Part shown: positions 9,001-24,000 of the stretch, piece after piece
Layout of the letters: every line of letters starts with the position of its first letter
Numbering within the stretch: position 1 is the first letter of the stretch
From: Nocardiopsis flavescens
GTDB lineage: Bacteria > Actinomycetota > Actinomycetes > Streptosporangiales > Streptosporangiaceae
Direction: 5' to 3'
Assembly: GCF_900141985.1 (NCBI RefSeq)
Contig: NZ_FQZK01000008.1
Span: forward strand, 62,001 to 126,000
DNA: 64,000 nt
The notes under the pieces: model-generated
The model's database searches: none
Seen by the model: only the letters and a program-made list of their open reading frames with translations
Told to the model about the DNA's origin: nothing
Translations under genes and position numbers: made by a program

Positions 9001-12000
9001 CCCTCGCCGGCGGCGGACCAGCGGCCCCCGGCCGCCGAGCGCACTGCCCCGCAGGCGCCCCCGCCCGGCACGGCCGCCCCCTCCGGGGACCGCCCCGCCG
9101 CCCGGGACACCGGGGACGCGGACACGGCCCGGGGGCCCGGGACCGAAAGCGACGCCGCACGGGACCGGGGCGGCGACGCCCCCGCGGTCCGCTCCGAGAC
9201 CGGCGGGGAGCCCGCCACCGGGGAGGCGGCCCGCGCCGCCGATCCGGCGGACGCACGTGCCGAACGCGCCGCGGACCTGGTCGCCGAGGCCCGCCGGCAC
9301 CTGGGCGACGGGGACCTCGCGCGGGCCCGGGCGGTGAGCGCGGACATCCAGGGCCTGCTCTCCCCCCGGTCCGGCGACGACGCCGGGCAGAACCCCTCCG
9401 TGCGCAGGGCCCGCACCCTGGCGCTCGGGCTGGTCTTCACCCTGTCCGACCCGGCGGACCGGCGGGCCCCCGCCGACGGGGGCACCTTCCCGGCGGACCG
9501 GGCCGAGGACGCCGCCACCCTCCTGGCGGGCGTCGAACGCAACCTCCGGGACCGCAACGACCCGGTCCGCGCCCGGCTCTGGCTCCCGGGCGGCCTGCTG
9601 ACCACGCAGTACGTCCGCGACACCCTGCCCGCCGCACCCGCGGCGAGCGCCACGGAGAGCGGCCCGGCCCCTGCGCCGCGCACCGCGGACGCCCCGCCCG
9701 CCGCGGCCACGGCGCCCGGCACCACCGGCGGCGCGCCGGTCACCACCCAGAGCACCGACACGGACACACCCGCGGCACGGCCCCCCGCCGGACCCGCCGG
9801 AACGGACGCGCCCGCGACGGGGAAGGGAGCGGACGCCCCCGGGGAGGTGCGCACCGGCCCCGCCGCCTCCGGGACCGACCCGCGCGCGGACGCCCGCGCC
9901 GCGTCGGTCCTGGACCGCCTGCCCGAGCTGACCTCGGCCCTGGAGGCCGGGAACGCCCCCCGCGCCCGGGCCCTGGGTGCCGAGTTCTGGAGGCTGCTGG
10001 GCCCGGTCGGCGGCCCGGCCGCGGAGAACCGCTCCGTCCGCGAGGCGCGCACGCTCGCGCAGGCGCTGGTGTACGTCACCTCCGACCCGTCCGATCGCAA
10101 GCGCCCCGTGGACGCCGGGGCCCTGCCGCCCGAGCGCGTCCGGGACGCCCAGACCCTGGCGCGCGGCATCGGCCGCCACCTGCGGGACCGCAACGACCCG
10201 GTCCGCGCCCGGCTCTGGCTGCCCGGCGGACGGCTGACGACGGACTACGTCCGCTACGCGATGCAGGACCCCGCGGACCGGGGACCCTCCCCCTACGGCG
10301 CCCCGGCCCCGGCCACGACCGTCAACATGGCACGGGTGGACGGCGGAGGGATCACGACGGACACGGCGGGGACCTCCGGCGGGTCCTCCGCGCCGGCGCG
10401 CACGGAGGACACCGGAGCGCGCACGGAGGACGGGGACACCGGGACACCGGCGCTCCTCTCCCCCTCCGAGGCCGGGTCCGTGGCGGAGCGGGCCCACCGG
10501 ACGGCGGAGAACGCCCTGGACCTGGCGCGCGGGGCCGCCGAGCGGGTGTCCGCGGCGGCCCGGACCGCGACCGACACCGCCACCGGCACCGCCGACGCCG
10601 TGACCGCCGCGGAGCAGGCCGCCCGGGCCCGCGAGGACACCGCCCGCGCGGCCGGCGCGGCACGGGACGCGGCGCGCCTGGCGGCCGAGGCCGCCCGCGG
10701 GACGGCCGCCGCGCTCGACCGCGCCGGGCAGGCGGTCCGCGAGGCCGCCGCGGACACGGACGCCCACCGCGCCGCCTCCGACGACGAGGCCGCCGCCCGC
10801 ACCCGCCACGAGGAGACGGTGCGGCTGCGGGAGGAGGCGCAGCGCCACGCGCGGGACGCCGACACCGCGCTCCGCGACGCCGGCACGACCGCGGACGACG
10901 CCCTGACGACCGTCTCCCGCCGCGTCGCCGCCGAGGCCGGGCGGACCTCGGCCGCGGCGGAGCGCGCCGCCGCGGGGGCGGCCAACGCCCTGCGCGTCAC
11001 GCGCGAGGCCGCGGACCGGGCCGCGCAGGCCGCACGGGACGCGGCCGGGGCCGCCGCCACCGCGACGGCCGTCACCGCGGCCGAACAGGGCATCCGGGAA
11101 CGGGAGGCCGCCGCCACCGGGGCGGGAGCGGTCCGGGTGGCCGCGGACCAGGCCGCGGGGTTCGCCCGCCGGACCGCCGCGTCGGTCGAACTCGCCGGAC
11201 GGATCACCCGGGCGGCCACCCCCGGCACGGACGCCCACCGCACCGCCTCCGACGACGAGGCGGCCGTCCGGTCCGGCCGCGACGGTGCGGACCGTCGGCA
11301 GGCCGAGGCGCGTGCGCTCGTGGCGGAGGCCGCCACCGCACGCCACGACTCCACCGCCGCGGCCGTCGACGCGCTGACCGCCGCCGCGGACCGGGCCGCG
11401 TTCGACTCCGCGGGGACCCGGATCGCGGCCGACGAGGCCTACCGCCGGTCCGGGATCGCCGAGAACCGGCGCGCACGGGTGGAGGAGGCCGTCCGCGCCG
11501 CGGAGCAGGCCGACGCCGCCCGCCCCCGGCGGGTACAGGACGTCCGGGACGCGGCCGACAGGGTCACCGACGCCGTCCGGCAGACCCGGGAGACCGCGGA
11601 CGGGGCCGGGCGGGCGCGTGCCGCCGCCGAGTCCGCCGCCGGTCCCGCGCGCGTCGCCGCCACCACCGCGGCCCTCGACGCGCTCGGCCGGGCGGCCACC
11701 GCGCTGCGCGCCGCCCCGGACGCGGACCACCCGGCGGCCACGAGGATCGGGGCGGACCTGCGGCGGACGGACGCGCTGGTGGACGGCGCCCGCGACCTCC
11801 TCGGGCGCACCGCGCAGGACCTCGCCGACGCCCGGCGCCACGCCCTGCGCACCGAGGAGTCGGCCGCGCGCGCCGAGGCGCTGCTCCCCCGCGACCTGCC
11901 GTCGGCGTCCCGCCTGCGCGAGAAGACGGGTGCGCGGTACGACCTGGACTACCTCGTCACCTCGCGGCTGAGCGGCCCCGACCGCCTGTTCACCCGGGCG

Positions 12001-15000
12001 GTCCACCAGGCGGTCGCGGACATCGTCGGCGCGCGGATCACCGACCCGCCGCCCGGCCTCCCGCGGCTGGTCGACGCGGCCCTGAACCGGGTGGCCCACG
12101 AGCACGGGATGTCCGCCTTCTTCGTCCCCGGGGGCCGGGAGATCACCGTCACCGACCCCGGGGCGGACGGCGCCGGCCCCCGGTCCTGGACCGTCCGGGT
12201 CTCGCTGGCCTCCGACGACCCCGCCGGGTACCGGCACCTGGACGTCGGGCACCGGGAGTCGGGGGCGCCGCTGGAGTCCCGCGAGGAGGAGCGCAGCCGC
12301 TCCACCACCACCGGCGGCTCCTCGTCCTACGACCCGCGCCGCGTCCTCGCGGCGCGCTTCACGGGGAGCCCGCTGCTGCTGGGGGACGTCACCGGGTCCG
12401 CGGCGGGCCCGTGGGTGACGGTCGGCGGCAGCTTCTCGCGCGGACAGCGCGCGGCGTCCCAGGGGGGAACGACCGAGGCCGCCTCCAAGATCGAGTACTC
12501 GACCTTCGCCGCGCCCGAGTTCTACGCCAACGACCTGCGGGTGTGGGCCGAGGTGACCGCACGGCCGGAAGCGGGCGGAACGGACCCCGGGACGGACGGC
12601 GACGACGGCGGGAGCGGCACCGGGGAGGCCTCCGCGCCCGCCGTGGACCTTCCGGTCGGCTCCTCCGTGATCCGCGACGGCATGGTGTTCACGCTGGCCG
12701 GCGAGGTCCAGGCGCGTCCCGACGAGATGCCCGGGCACATCGACCTCGCCCCGGGCGCCGGCGGGGAGGGCGGACCGGGACACCGGCACCGCGGCCTCGG
12801 CCCCCTGGGCGGCCTGCCCATCGCCGTCCACAGCGTCACGCCGCGCACCCCGGCCGGGTCCGGCCCCGCGCACACCGACCTGGGCTCCTGGATCGCCGAC
12901 CACCTGGTGTCCGACGCCTACCGGCTGAACCGGCAGGCGAGCAGCGACAACGCCGCGGTCCAGTGGATGAAGGACGTCACCGGGCCGGGCACCGGCCAGG
13001 ACATCGGGCGGTGGAAGCAGGAGGTCCGGGCCGTCCTCGACAACGACTCCCTTCAGGAGTACCTCCCCCACCTGGACCGGGGTCCGGTCACCGTGAGCGT
13101 CTCCCACCCCCGCCTGGGCGAGGTGATGATGGAGTTCTCCGCGACGCCGCGCGACTACCGGATCAAGGACCACGGCCCCCTGATCGACGACGCGACCTTC
13201 AAGGAGAGCATCAAGGACGGCACCAGCCTCTCCCAGAGCCGCAACACGAGCTTCACCCTGACCGGGGGAGCCGGTTTCGGCATCGTGGCCGAACTCCCCT
13301 CCGGCGGCACGCTCCGCGTCAACGCACCCCACGTGGAGGCCACCTGGTGGCAGTCGCTCCACTCCGAGAGCCACAACACCTCCGGATCGGGAGAGCACCG
13401 GTCCCTGAGCCGCTACGTCTCCTCCACGGAGAAGTTCGCCGCCTACGAGTCCTCCCACGAGCTGTCGGTGCGCATCCAGGGCGAGACGGAGCCCCACCGC
13501 TTCACCGTCACCGGTGTGGAACTCCTCCCCGGCGAGACCGCGGCCCAGCTGGACCGGGCGGCCCGGGGCGAGGGGGCCGCCGATACCGGGGGCGACGCCG
13601 AGCGGCGCCCGCCCTTCCCGCACCTGGACTCCGACAACCCCGTGCACTTCCGCGGGTCCCACTTCCTCGGCCTGGAGTGGAGCCGCCCCGCCCCCGGGGA
13701 CGGCGGCGACGGCGCGGGGCCGGCCGGCCGGGACTCCGACGGCACCGGGGAGGACGGCGGCCCGGACACCTCCGGCGGACCGGCGGCCCCGGTCACGTCG
13801 GACGACCGGCGCGGCGTACTGGAGCGGTACCTGGACGACGTACTGGCCGGGATCGCGCGCGAGCACCCGGGCCTGGTCATCCCCGAGCTGGCCCGCGACC
13901 GCGACACCTACGCCCGCAGGCCCGGACGGGAGGAGGCCTCCTACTTCGAGCGCTCCTTCCGTGAGCGCTGGGGGTTCCGCCGCTCCTACGACGTCGCCTA
14001 CAAGAACACGATGCTGGTGCGCGACACCCTCCAGAGCACCCTGGGCAAGGACGACCTCGAAAGGCTCGCCCGCCCCGGGGAGGGCCTGCCCGTCCGGCTC
14101 CGGGAGTCGGCGACGGTCGACCCGACCCTGATGGCGAGGCTGAAGGAGTTCTTCCGCCCGGACACGATCACCGTCCGGCTGCACGCGGAGTTCGGCCGGC
14201 TGTCCCACGGCGGGCCGAGCACGGCGGAGACCGGGCTCCGGGTGCGCGGAGCCGCCTCGGCCTCCACCGAGTCCGCGACCGGGAGCGCGTTCACCCTCGC
14301 GGTCTCCGCCGGCTCGGGCATGGTGCGCTCGGCCGAGGGCGACGCCCGCGGGCTCGCCCGGCTGCTCGGCGGGTTCATGGCCGCGGTGGGATGGAACCGG
14401 GTGAACCACTTCGACGCGGCCTACGGACTGGGGCACAAGTCGGACGCACGCCTGTTCTTCCCCGAGGGCTCGGACCGGTGGAACGGCGAGGTGACCCTGA
14501 GCGCGCGTCTGCACGGCTACGACGCCGACGAGCAGGCCTACGGCACCGACGGGGGCACGGACCTGCTGGACCGGCCCCTCAAGGCGACCTACTCCCTGAT
14601 CACGGCCACCACCGTCGGCGACAACCTGGTCTCCGCGGAACCGGCGGCCGGCCGGGCCGACGGGGAGGGGTCGGCCCTGACCCCCGACGAGGCGCGGGAG
14701 ATGCTCGACCCCCGCCCGGGGCGCCGCGCCCCCGCCGAGGAGGAGGCCCCGGAGACCGGGGACGGCACCGGCACGACCCCGGCGGAGGGGACCCGGGAGG
14801 CGCCGCGGACCGAGTCCGGCACCCCGCCGGCCGAGGTGACCGACGCGACCGGCGAGACCGGCGAGACCGCCGGAACGGAGAACGGGCCCGCCGCCGGCCC
14901 GCCCGCCGACAACACGCGCGTCCTGCTGGACAACGGCGCGATCATCGAGCACGTCAACCCCCTGCTCCAGGAGGCCGGAGGGGCCGAGGGCGCGGGCCCG

Positions 15001-18000
15001 GTCCGCAACCTCCTGCGCCGCACCTTCGACACGTTCTCCCGTCCGCGCCGGTTCTGGTCCGACGGAGGGCTCAGGAAACTGTCCTCCTTCCTGGACGGCG
15101 TCGGCGGCGCGACCCTGCTGTCCAACCTCATGTCCCCCACCGCGGTCGCCTCCGACCCCGCCTCCTTCGCGGAGTCGGGCCGCCGCAGGCGGATCGAGGT
15201 GCCCGGCACCTGGCTGTCCCCCAACGACATGCGGGCAACCGGGGTCACCAAGGTCACGGTCGGCGAGATCACCGACCTGCGGCTGACCAAAGCACAGGTC
15301 ACCGTCCAGTCCGAGACGTCCTCGACGGCGTCCGCCGCCGTCACCAGGATCGGCGGGTTCTTCGCCCGGTTCACGGGCTACGCCGGAGGGACCACCAACA
15401 CCATCGAGGAGGGCGGGGCCGACTCCGGCGCCGACCGCTCCTCCGCCAACGGCATCGTCCCCATGGCCGGCCCCTCCCACAGCCGGAGTTTCCTCCGCCG
15501 GGGCGAGACCAGCGACTCGGGCGTCTCCTCCGCCTCGGGGCTCCTGCTGCTGCCCAGGTCCGCGGCCGTCTACGCCTTCACCGCCGCGGGCACGATCGCG
15601 CAGGCGTGGGAGTTCAAGAAGCACCGCGGCCTCAACTTCCCCCACTGGTGGACCCACCGGTACTCCGGGTGGAAGGCCCGGGTCTCCGACCTCGTGTCCG
15701 GCTACATCACCGCCCGCGACGCCGAGCAGACGGGCATCGTCACCGACGCCGTCACCCACGGCGACGACGGCGCACCGGAACCCGCGACCCAGGCCAACCC
15801 CGCGCCGCCGCCGCACGCCCGCGTCCGCGCCGGGTTCGACAGCGCGGGCCGCCAGGCCCTGCCCGTCGACCCCGCCCACGCCGTGGACACGCTGGAGACG
15901 CGGCTGCGCACCCACGGCCTCACCCTCAGCCGGGGCGGCAAGGAGCGCCTGCTCGTGACCCTGTCCGAGCAGCTGGGGACCGCGACGGACGCGCTCCCCC
16001 CGGTCCCGGTCAACGTGGTGTCCACGGACCGCAACGCCCACTTCTCCAAGCCGGCGCGGGTCCTGGTGGACCTGGCCAGGACCGCCCCCCGGGTCGACTA
16101 CGTCACCTCGGCCGCCGCCACCATCGAGGCCCACTCCTGGCAGGCCGAGCACGCGCACGAGGACTCCCGTCACAAGTCCAGCACCACGGGCGCGGACTTC
16201 CTCCCCTGGCAGCCCAGCGGCATGAACGGCGGCGGCGACCGCCCGGCGGACAGCAGCCTCATGCTGGCCTCGCCGGCCGCGGGGGCCGCCGCGGCCCGGA
16301 ACGGGTCCCAGTCGCGGTCCTCGGCCTCGGAGACCACCCACACCATCGTGATGGAGTCCTCCGGCCCCTACGTGAAGGTGTCGCAGGACGCGACCCTGAC
16401 CCTGACCATCGAGGTCGACGGCGACGGGCTGGTGCCCACGGCGGGGGTCCGCGAGGGCGGGAAGGCGCCCTACCTGGAGCACAAGCGGGCGGTCGTGGAG
16501 ACGGTGACCGTGGACGGCGGGCGCATCCGCACGTTCCACCTGGGCTCGTCGCTGGACCTCACCCCGCCGGCGGCCCCCGCGGCGCCCCTGGACACGGTGC
16601 CCGCGCCGCCCCCCGTGACACCCCGCGCGGGCGACACCCTCGCCGGCGCCGTCACCACCGCCACCGGTGAGCTCACCCCGCCCCCGGCCGCCCTGCGCGA
16701 CGCGGTCATCATGCCCACCGCAGTCCACGGACCCGACGTGCGCGACACCGCACTGCGGACCATCGCCACGTCGCTGGGCTGGAAGGCCCCCGCGGCCCCC
16801 GACTTCGGCCCCGCCCCGACCGCCGAGCAGCTCGACCGGATCCGCGCCCACCACACCCGGGCCGCCGACGACGCCCGCCGCCACATCGCCGACCACCTCG
16901 AACTCGACCCCCGCTACACGCCCATCGACAACTCCCTCAACCCCGTCGCCCTCAAGGGCCTGCTGTCGCACAACCTCGGCCGCCCCTCCGGGACCGACAT
17001 CCTCCGCATCGGTCGCACGCAGTGGCGCGTCGCCGCCACCCCCGACTTCACCGGCTCCCGCATCGTCACCGCCCGCCCCGACGCCCGGCTCGTCCACAAG
17101 GAGGCCCAGGGACAGGGCATCTCCCACGGCCGTTCCCAGGGCGGCGGCACCACGGCCACCACGGCCTTCCGCCCGACCGGCCACCACACCGTCGACGCCG
17201 ACGACAACAACCGCACCGCGATGCTGACCGGCTCCGGGGAGGCAGCGGCCCGCACCATCGGCGGCGACTCGCCCACGGGCGACGGCCTCGCGACGGGCGA
17301 GCCCTCCGAGGTGGAGCGCCAGCGGCTCGGCACCGCCTACCTCGTCGAGTTCGACACCACCTGGACCGTCGGCGCCCGCACCGAGGAGAAGGCGTTCTTC
17401 GGGGGGACCACCCCCCGGCAGTTCACCTCCCACCACACCGGCAGGGCCAGTGCCTGGATCTCCCGGAGCGACGCCATCGCCCTGGGCGTCCTCACCGCCG
17501 AGCAGGCCGACGCGGCCGAGGCCCCCGTCACCGCCGAGTACGACGCGGCCAAGGCCATGGCCGACGCCGAGGCGGCCTACACCGAGGAGCGGGCCAAGCT
17601 CCCCGCCCTGGTCAAGGCCTACCTCGACGCGCACCGGACCCACGCCGCCGACGGGGCCGCGGCCGACCGCGCCGCCCTGGACGGCGCCCGCACCGCCTAC
17701 GAGGCCCAGGACACCGCCTACCGGACCGCCCTGGCCTCCTACGAGCGCGCGATCACCGCCTGGACCGACGCCGTCAACGCCACCGCGGCCCACCTGGCCG
17801 GCATCACCCCGCCCGACGCCCCGCCACCGTGGGAGCGCCCCGGTGCCAACGCCCCCCTGGACGACCAGCTCCGCCCCGTGTTCGGCACCGGGCTCCGGGA
17901 GGCGCCGGCCGACGGTACGACGACGGTCCCGGCGCCCCCGGCACGGCCGTCCGGTTCCGGGACCGCGCCCGACCTGGCCGTCCTCGCCGTGACCGACATC

Positions 18001-21000
18001 GCCGGGGAGGTGCGCGCCCCCGAGGGGGACGGCGCCGACCTCGACGGCCTCGCCCGCGGCCTGGGGCTGACCGACACGGACGACCCCTCCGCCGACACCG
18101 GCGCGCGGGGGGCCGGGGAGATCCGCCGCCTGCCCACCGGGGCCGACGCCGACCGCTACGGCGCGCTCCTGCACGACCCCGCCCACAACCCCAACACCTT
18201 CGACGCGCTCCCCGCCGCGGCAAGGGACACGGTCTCCTCCCACACCCGGGACCCGTGGCTGAGCGGCTTCGCACGGCTGCGCCCGCTCGACGAGGCGACC
18301 GTGCAGGCCGAACTCGACCGGATCCGCCGGGAGAGCGGCGCCCACCCCGGATGGCTGGTCTACGAGGCCGGGGGCGGCCGCTGGCCCGACCTCGCGCGCC
18401 TGGAGCAGGCCGCGGAGCGGGGCGGCCTCGGCCCCGAGCAGGAACGGGTCGTCCGCGGCGTCCTGGACTCCGCGGACCCCCCGGCGGCGCTGGCCGCCCT
18501 CGCCGAGCGCTCCGGGCGGGCGGGCCGGATCGCCGAGTCCCTCGCCCTGCGGGGGGAGCCGGGCCGCTTCCCGGACGCCTCGGAGGTCCTGGCGATGGTC
18601 CGGCGCCTGGACCGCGCCACCGGGCGGCCCCTCCCCGGGGGCTTCGAGGCCGTGCACGGCATGTACGAGCACCGGCACCTGCTGGACGGCTCCGCCGACC
18701 CCCTCTCCCTCGCGGGCACCACCCACGTGGAGCACGGGTACCTGTCGGTCTCCCTGGGCACCTCACCGGCGGCGGCGGGCGGCGCCCCGGTCGACCTCAT
18801 GCGGCTGGCCGTGCCGGAGGGCTCGCCGGGCCTGTGGGTGGGCGACCGCAGCGAGCACCCGAACGAACGCGAGGCGATCCTCGCCCGGGGGACCCGGTAC
18901 CGGATCACGGCGGTCGAGCCCTGGGGGCGCGGCTACCTGTTCCACGCCGAGGTCCTGCCGCCCGCGCACGGCTCCGCCGGGGCCGCCGCGGCGGCCCCGG
19001 CGGGGATCGGCGGGGTGCTGGACCGCATCGACGACGCCCTGTCCGGGGAGGACGCCGCGGCGGCCCTGGAGCAGGTGCGCGGCGCCGCGGAGCGGCTCTC
19101 CGCCGAGGCCGCGGAGGCCGCCGCGGAGCGGAGCGCCGACGGCCCCGCCCGCACCGCGGCGCTGGACCGCCTCGAAGGGCTGCGCGACGCGGCCGAGCGG
19201 CTGGCGGACCGCGCCGCGGCGATGGCCGGCACCGCCCCGGAGGCGGTCGGCGCCGCGATCGACACGGCCGCGGGCATCGCAGCCGCCGCGGGGGGCATCG
19301 CAGCCGCCGCGGGGGGCATCGCGGCCCGCGGCGCGGCCGGGGCCGCCGCGGCCCGGGACGCCCTGCCCGGGCGCTCCGAGCCGACCCCCGAGGACCCGGA
19401 CACGATCTTCGCCGCCGCGCGGGAGCGCGACTCGGCGGCCGAACGGGGCGCGGACGCCGGCGCGGCGCGCGAGAACGCCGAACGCGCCGCGCGCATCGCC
19501 TACGAGGCGGCGGAGTCCGCCGTCCGTACGGCGCGGACGGCCGGGGACCGGGCGCGCGCCGAGGAGGTGCGCGCCGTCGCGCGGGCGGCCGACGCCGACC
19601 GCGGCGCCGCCGTCGCCGCCGCCCGCGACGCGGCCGCACGGCACGACTCCCTCGTCGAGGACGTCAACATCGCCGCCGGCGTCGCGGTGGGCCTCGCCCT
19701 CGGCGACATGGCCGCCGCCCGCGGCGACGCCGCGGCGGAGGCCTCCGCCCTCGCCCGCGCGCGGGCCCTCGCGGAGCTGACCTCCCCCGGCTCCGGGGCG
19801 CGCATGCGGCTGGCGATGCGCCTGAAGATGCCGGGGATCGGCGCACCGGACGGCTCCGAGGCGTCCGCGGCACGGCCGCCGGGTCCGGGGGACACGGACG
19901 GCCCCGCGGTCTTCGCCGTGACCGACACCGGCGGGGAGGTCCGGGAGCCGGACGCGGGGGACGCCGTGATGAGCGGCGCCGACCTCGACGGCCTCGCCCG
20001 CGGCCTGGGGCTGACGGACGCGCCCGCCTCGCTCGCGGACGTGTTCCGCACCGCCCTCAACACGCCGCCCGCGCCCCCGGCCCCGGAGCCGCGGGACGGC
20101 ACCCCGGTCCCCGAACCGAGCGCGGACGAAGAGACCACCGTGTTCCTGATGGAGCGGGCGGACCCGGACCCGGGCGAGGAGGACGGCCGCCTCCCCGAGC
20201 CCGCGTGGACGCGCGCGCAGGAGGCCGGGATGGCCGACCTCCTGGGGCTGGAGGACCCGGCCGACCGCGCCGCGCCGCTGCGGGACCCCGCCGCCAACCC
20301 GCACACCTTCACCGCGCTGCCCGCGGACCAGCGCGAGGCCGTCGCCGCGCAGGCGGCCACCGGCTGGCTCTCGTCCCTCACCTGGACCCCCTCGCTGGAC
20401 GTCCCCTCCCTCCGGAGCAGGCTGGAGGACCTCACCTACGACGCGGGCGACAACGCCACCGGGGACGACCTCAACGGCTGGCCCCTCTACGAGAGGAACG
20501 GGAACCGGTGGCCCACGCTCACCGAGGTCCGGGAGCTCTACTCCGAACGCACGGGCTCGCACGCCTTCAACGCGCTCGCCGACGACGTCTTCCAGGCCCC
20601 CGACCCGGCGGAGCGGCTGCGGCACTGGTACGACAACGCGGACGAGGCCGGGGCCCTGGCCAAGGCCAACGGCGGCGCCTACCCGACGGCCCGCGAGGTC
20701 CTGGACACCCTGCGCACCCTGGACGCCGCGACCGACCGGCCGCTGCCCGGCCCCGTGGAGGTGGCCTTCGCGCCGGACGAGGGCCTGCACGGCCTCACCG
20801 GGTACGTCGAGGGCGACCCCTCCTCGCTGGTGGGCACCGAGCAGCGGGAGGCGGGATACCTGCCCGCCTCCCTGGACCGCTCCGCGGCGACCGCGGGCGA
20901 CGGGGACGTCACCGTCCTGGTCCGCCTGACCGTGCCCGGGGGCGGGCGCGGGCTGTGGGTCGGCGACGGGGCGGGCACCTCCGACCCGTACACGCTGCTC

Positions 21001-24000
21001 CTCCCCCGCGGCACCGGCTACCGCGTCACCGGCGTCACCGAGTCGGACGGGACCGTGGAGATCACCGCCGTGGCCCTGCCCCCGCGTCCGCGACCGCTCG
21101 CGGACGCCCCGGCGGAGCCCGCGGCGGCCCACGGCGACGGGGAGCGCTCGGACGACGGGACCGGGGACGGCACCGGCGACGACACGGCCTCGGAGGCCTC
21201 GCTCCCGGACACGGACGGCGATGCCGGCACCGGCACCGGCGGCCGGGGCACCCTGGGCGAGGACGGCATCCGCCGCTTCGGCTCCCCCGGGGAGATCGAC
21301 CGCCAGGACCGGTGGCTCAACGACCCGGCCGAGAACCCGCACGCCTTCGACACGCTCACCCCCGAGCAGCAGCGGATGGTCGACACCTACACCAGGTCCG
21401 CGTGGATCACCCGTGTCGCCCGCATCCGGCCCTTCCTGCCCCAGACCGTCATGCGCCAGCTGACGGAGTGGCGCTCGCAGTCCCGGGCGGAGGCGGCCGA
21501 CCCCGACACGGCGCAGACCGCCCACGGCTGGGACCTGTACGAGGCCAACGGGCTGGCCTGGCCGTCGGTGGAGCGGCTGCGGCTGATCGCGGCGTCCCCG
21601 CAGCCGCCGCCCCCGCGGACCCTGGGCCTCATCCGGAACATCCTCGACGCCCCCGACCCCCGCGCCGAACTCCGCCACTGGTACCACAACGCCGGGTACG
21701 CGGGGGTCATCGCCCGGCTCAACGGGGGGACCTACCCCGACGCCGCCGCCACACGGGAGCTGTTCCGCCTCCTGGACGGCGCGGTCGACCGCCCGCTGCC
21801 CGAGGGCATGGCCGTGTCCCGCGGCATGCAGACGATCGACCACCTGCTGCGCACGACCGGGGGCACGGACCCCCGCGCCCTGGTGGGCACCGTCCACACC
21901 GAGCCCGGCTACATGTCCACCACCCTGGGCGACTCCCCGTTCAAGACGGACGTGGACGGGTTCCCCTACCTGCTGCGCCTGGACGTGCCCGAGGGGACCC
22001 GCGGCCTGTGGATCGGCACGCGCAGCCACGACCCGGAGCAGATGGAGCTCACCCTCGGCCGCGGCACCACGTACCGCGTCACCGGCGTCGAGGACCGGAT
22101 CGACCCCGAGTCCGGCGGCCCGCAGACCGTGGTCACGGCGACCGTGGCCGCCCTGCCGCGGGCGGTGCCCGACCTCTTCTCCGAGGGGAGCACCGGTGAG
22201 GACGGCGTCCGCAGGTTCTGGAACGCGGAGCAGGCCCACTGGTACGGCCACCGCCTCCACGACCCGGCGTACAACCCGTACGCCGTCAACGCGCTCCCCC
22301 GGGCGCAGCACGACCTGGCCCGCGCCCTCAGCGCGCTCGCGGGCGGGTACGACCTCACCCGGACCGACCCGGACGGCACCCGGGAGCTGCTGGACTCCCT
22401 GCGCGCGGCCAGCCGCGTCACGCCCGCCTCCACCCCGGAGCAGCGACAGCGGATCCTCGGGTGGGAGCTGTACGAGGCGAACGGGTTCGCCTGGCCCTCC
22501 CCCCAGCGGCTGCTCCAGCTCCTGCCCGTGGAGCAGGGGCGCAACCCCGCACGGGCGCGGTTCATCACCGACATCCTCCGGCACGGCCCCCAGGAGGCGG
22601 CCCGCAGGCTGGAGCGGCTGTACGCCACCGCCGGGGACGCCGGAACCCTGGCCCGCGCGAACGGGGGCGGCTTCCCCTCCCCCGCGAGGCTGCGGGACAT
22701 GCTGGCCTTCTACGACCGGCTCGTCCGCCGTCCCCTGCCCGAGACGGTCGAGGCCACCTGGTACCTGGACCCCGCCGCCGCGCGGGCACAGCTGAACGGA
22801 TACGACCCGGCCGACCCCGCCGCGCTGGCCGGGAGCGAGCAGGCCACCCGGGGCCACACCGCGGTCGCGCTCAACCCGCGCCCGGCCGGCCGGGGCGACG
22901 GGGCGGGCGCGGTCGTGCGGCTCGTCCTGCCGGCCGGGGCGCACGGCCTCTGGCTGGGCAACGCGGGCACGCACCCGCAGAACCAGGAGATCGTGCTCCC
23001 GCCGGGGACCGCGTTCCGGATCGACTCCGTGGACACCTCCGGGGGCCGGCCCGTGGTCACCGCCCGGGTGCACGTGCCGGTGGCGGACGCCGCGCCGCCC
23101 GCCGCGCCGCCCGCCGCCGGGGCCGCTCCGGCGCCGGTCCCGGCACCCGCCGACGCGCCCGACGGGGCCGCCGCCGAGGGCGCGGACGACGGCGCCGCCG
23201 GGCCGGACTCCCCCCGTGCCGGGGACGGGCCCGGCGACGGGCGGGGGTACGTCGACGGGAACGGGATCCGCAGGTTCCGCACCGCGGCGGAACTCGACGC
23301 CTACGACCGCTGGCTGCACGACCCGGCCCACAACCCGCACGCCTTCGACGCCCTGGACCAGGCGCACCGGGACCGGATCACCGGCTACACGATCGAGGGC
23401 TGGCTCAACACCGTGGCCCGCGAGTCCATGGGACCGGACCAGGTCGGGACCGTGCTGGACCAGATGCGCCAGGACACCGTCGCGGGCTTCAAGATCAACC
23501 CCATGGGCTCGCGCGGCTGGGAGCTGTACGAGATGAACGGCCTGGAGTGGCCGACCCTGGACCGGCTGCGCGACCTCCTGGACCAGGGGCGCGTCCCGGA
23601 GCGGGCCGAGGGCTTCGTCCGGTACATCCTGGACGCGCCGGACCCGCGGGGGGAGCTGCTGCACTGGTACGTGCACGCCGGCGAGGCCGGGGAGATCGCC
23701 AGGTCGAGCGGCGACGCGTTCCCGACCCCCGAGCGCGCGCTGGAACACCTCCGGGTCCTGACGGAGGCCATCGACAGGCCGCTGCCCGAGGGGATCGAGG
23801 TGACCCGCGGGCTGGAGGAGCTGAACCACATCAAGGGGTTCGACGGCAAGGACCCCTACTCCCTCGTGGGCACCCTCCACACCGAGCGCGGGTTCATGTC
23901 CACGTCGCTGGGCGGCGAGCCGGCCGGGATCACGGCCCGGTACACCCACGCGCTGCACCTGGTCCTGCCCCGCGGCTCCCGGGGCATGTGGATCGGTTCG

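Noticed and set aside
6034..18735. A 4,233-codon open frame on the minus strand opposite the giant gene (and a 3,679-codon one at 18763-29802)
   Set aside because: Both mirror the giant gene's codon bias; translations are Gly/Val/Arg/Ala-rich with no motifs, while the + strand frame has clear domains, repeats and a ribosome binding site.
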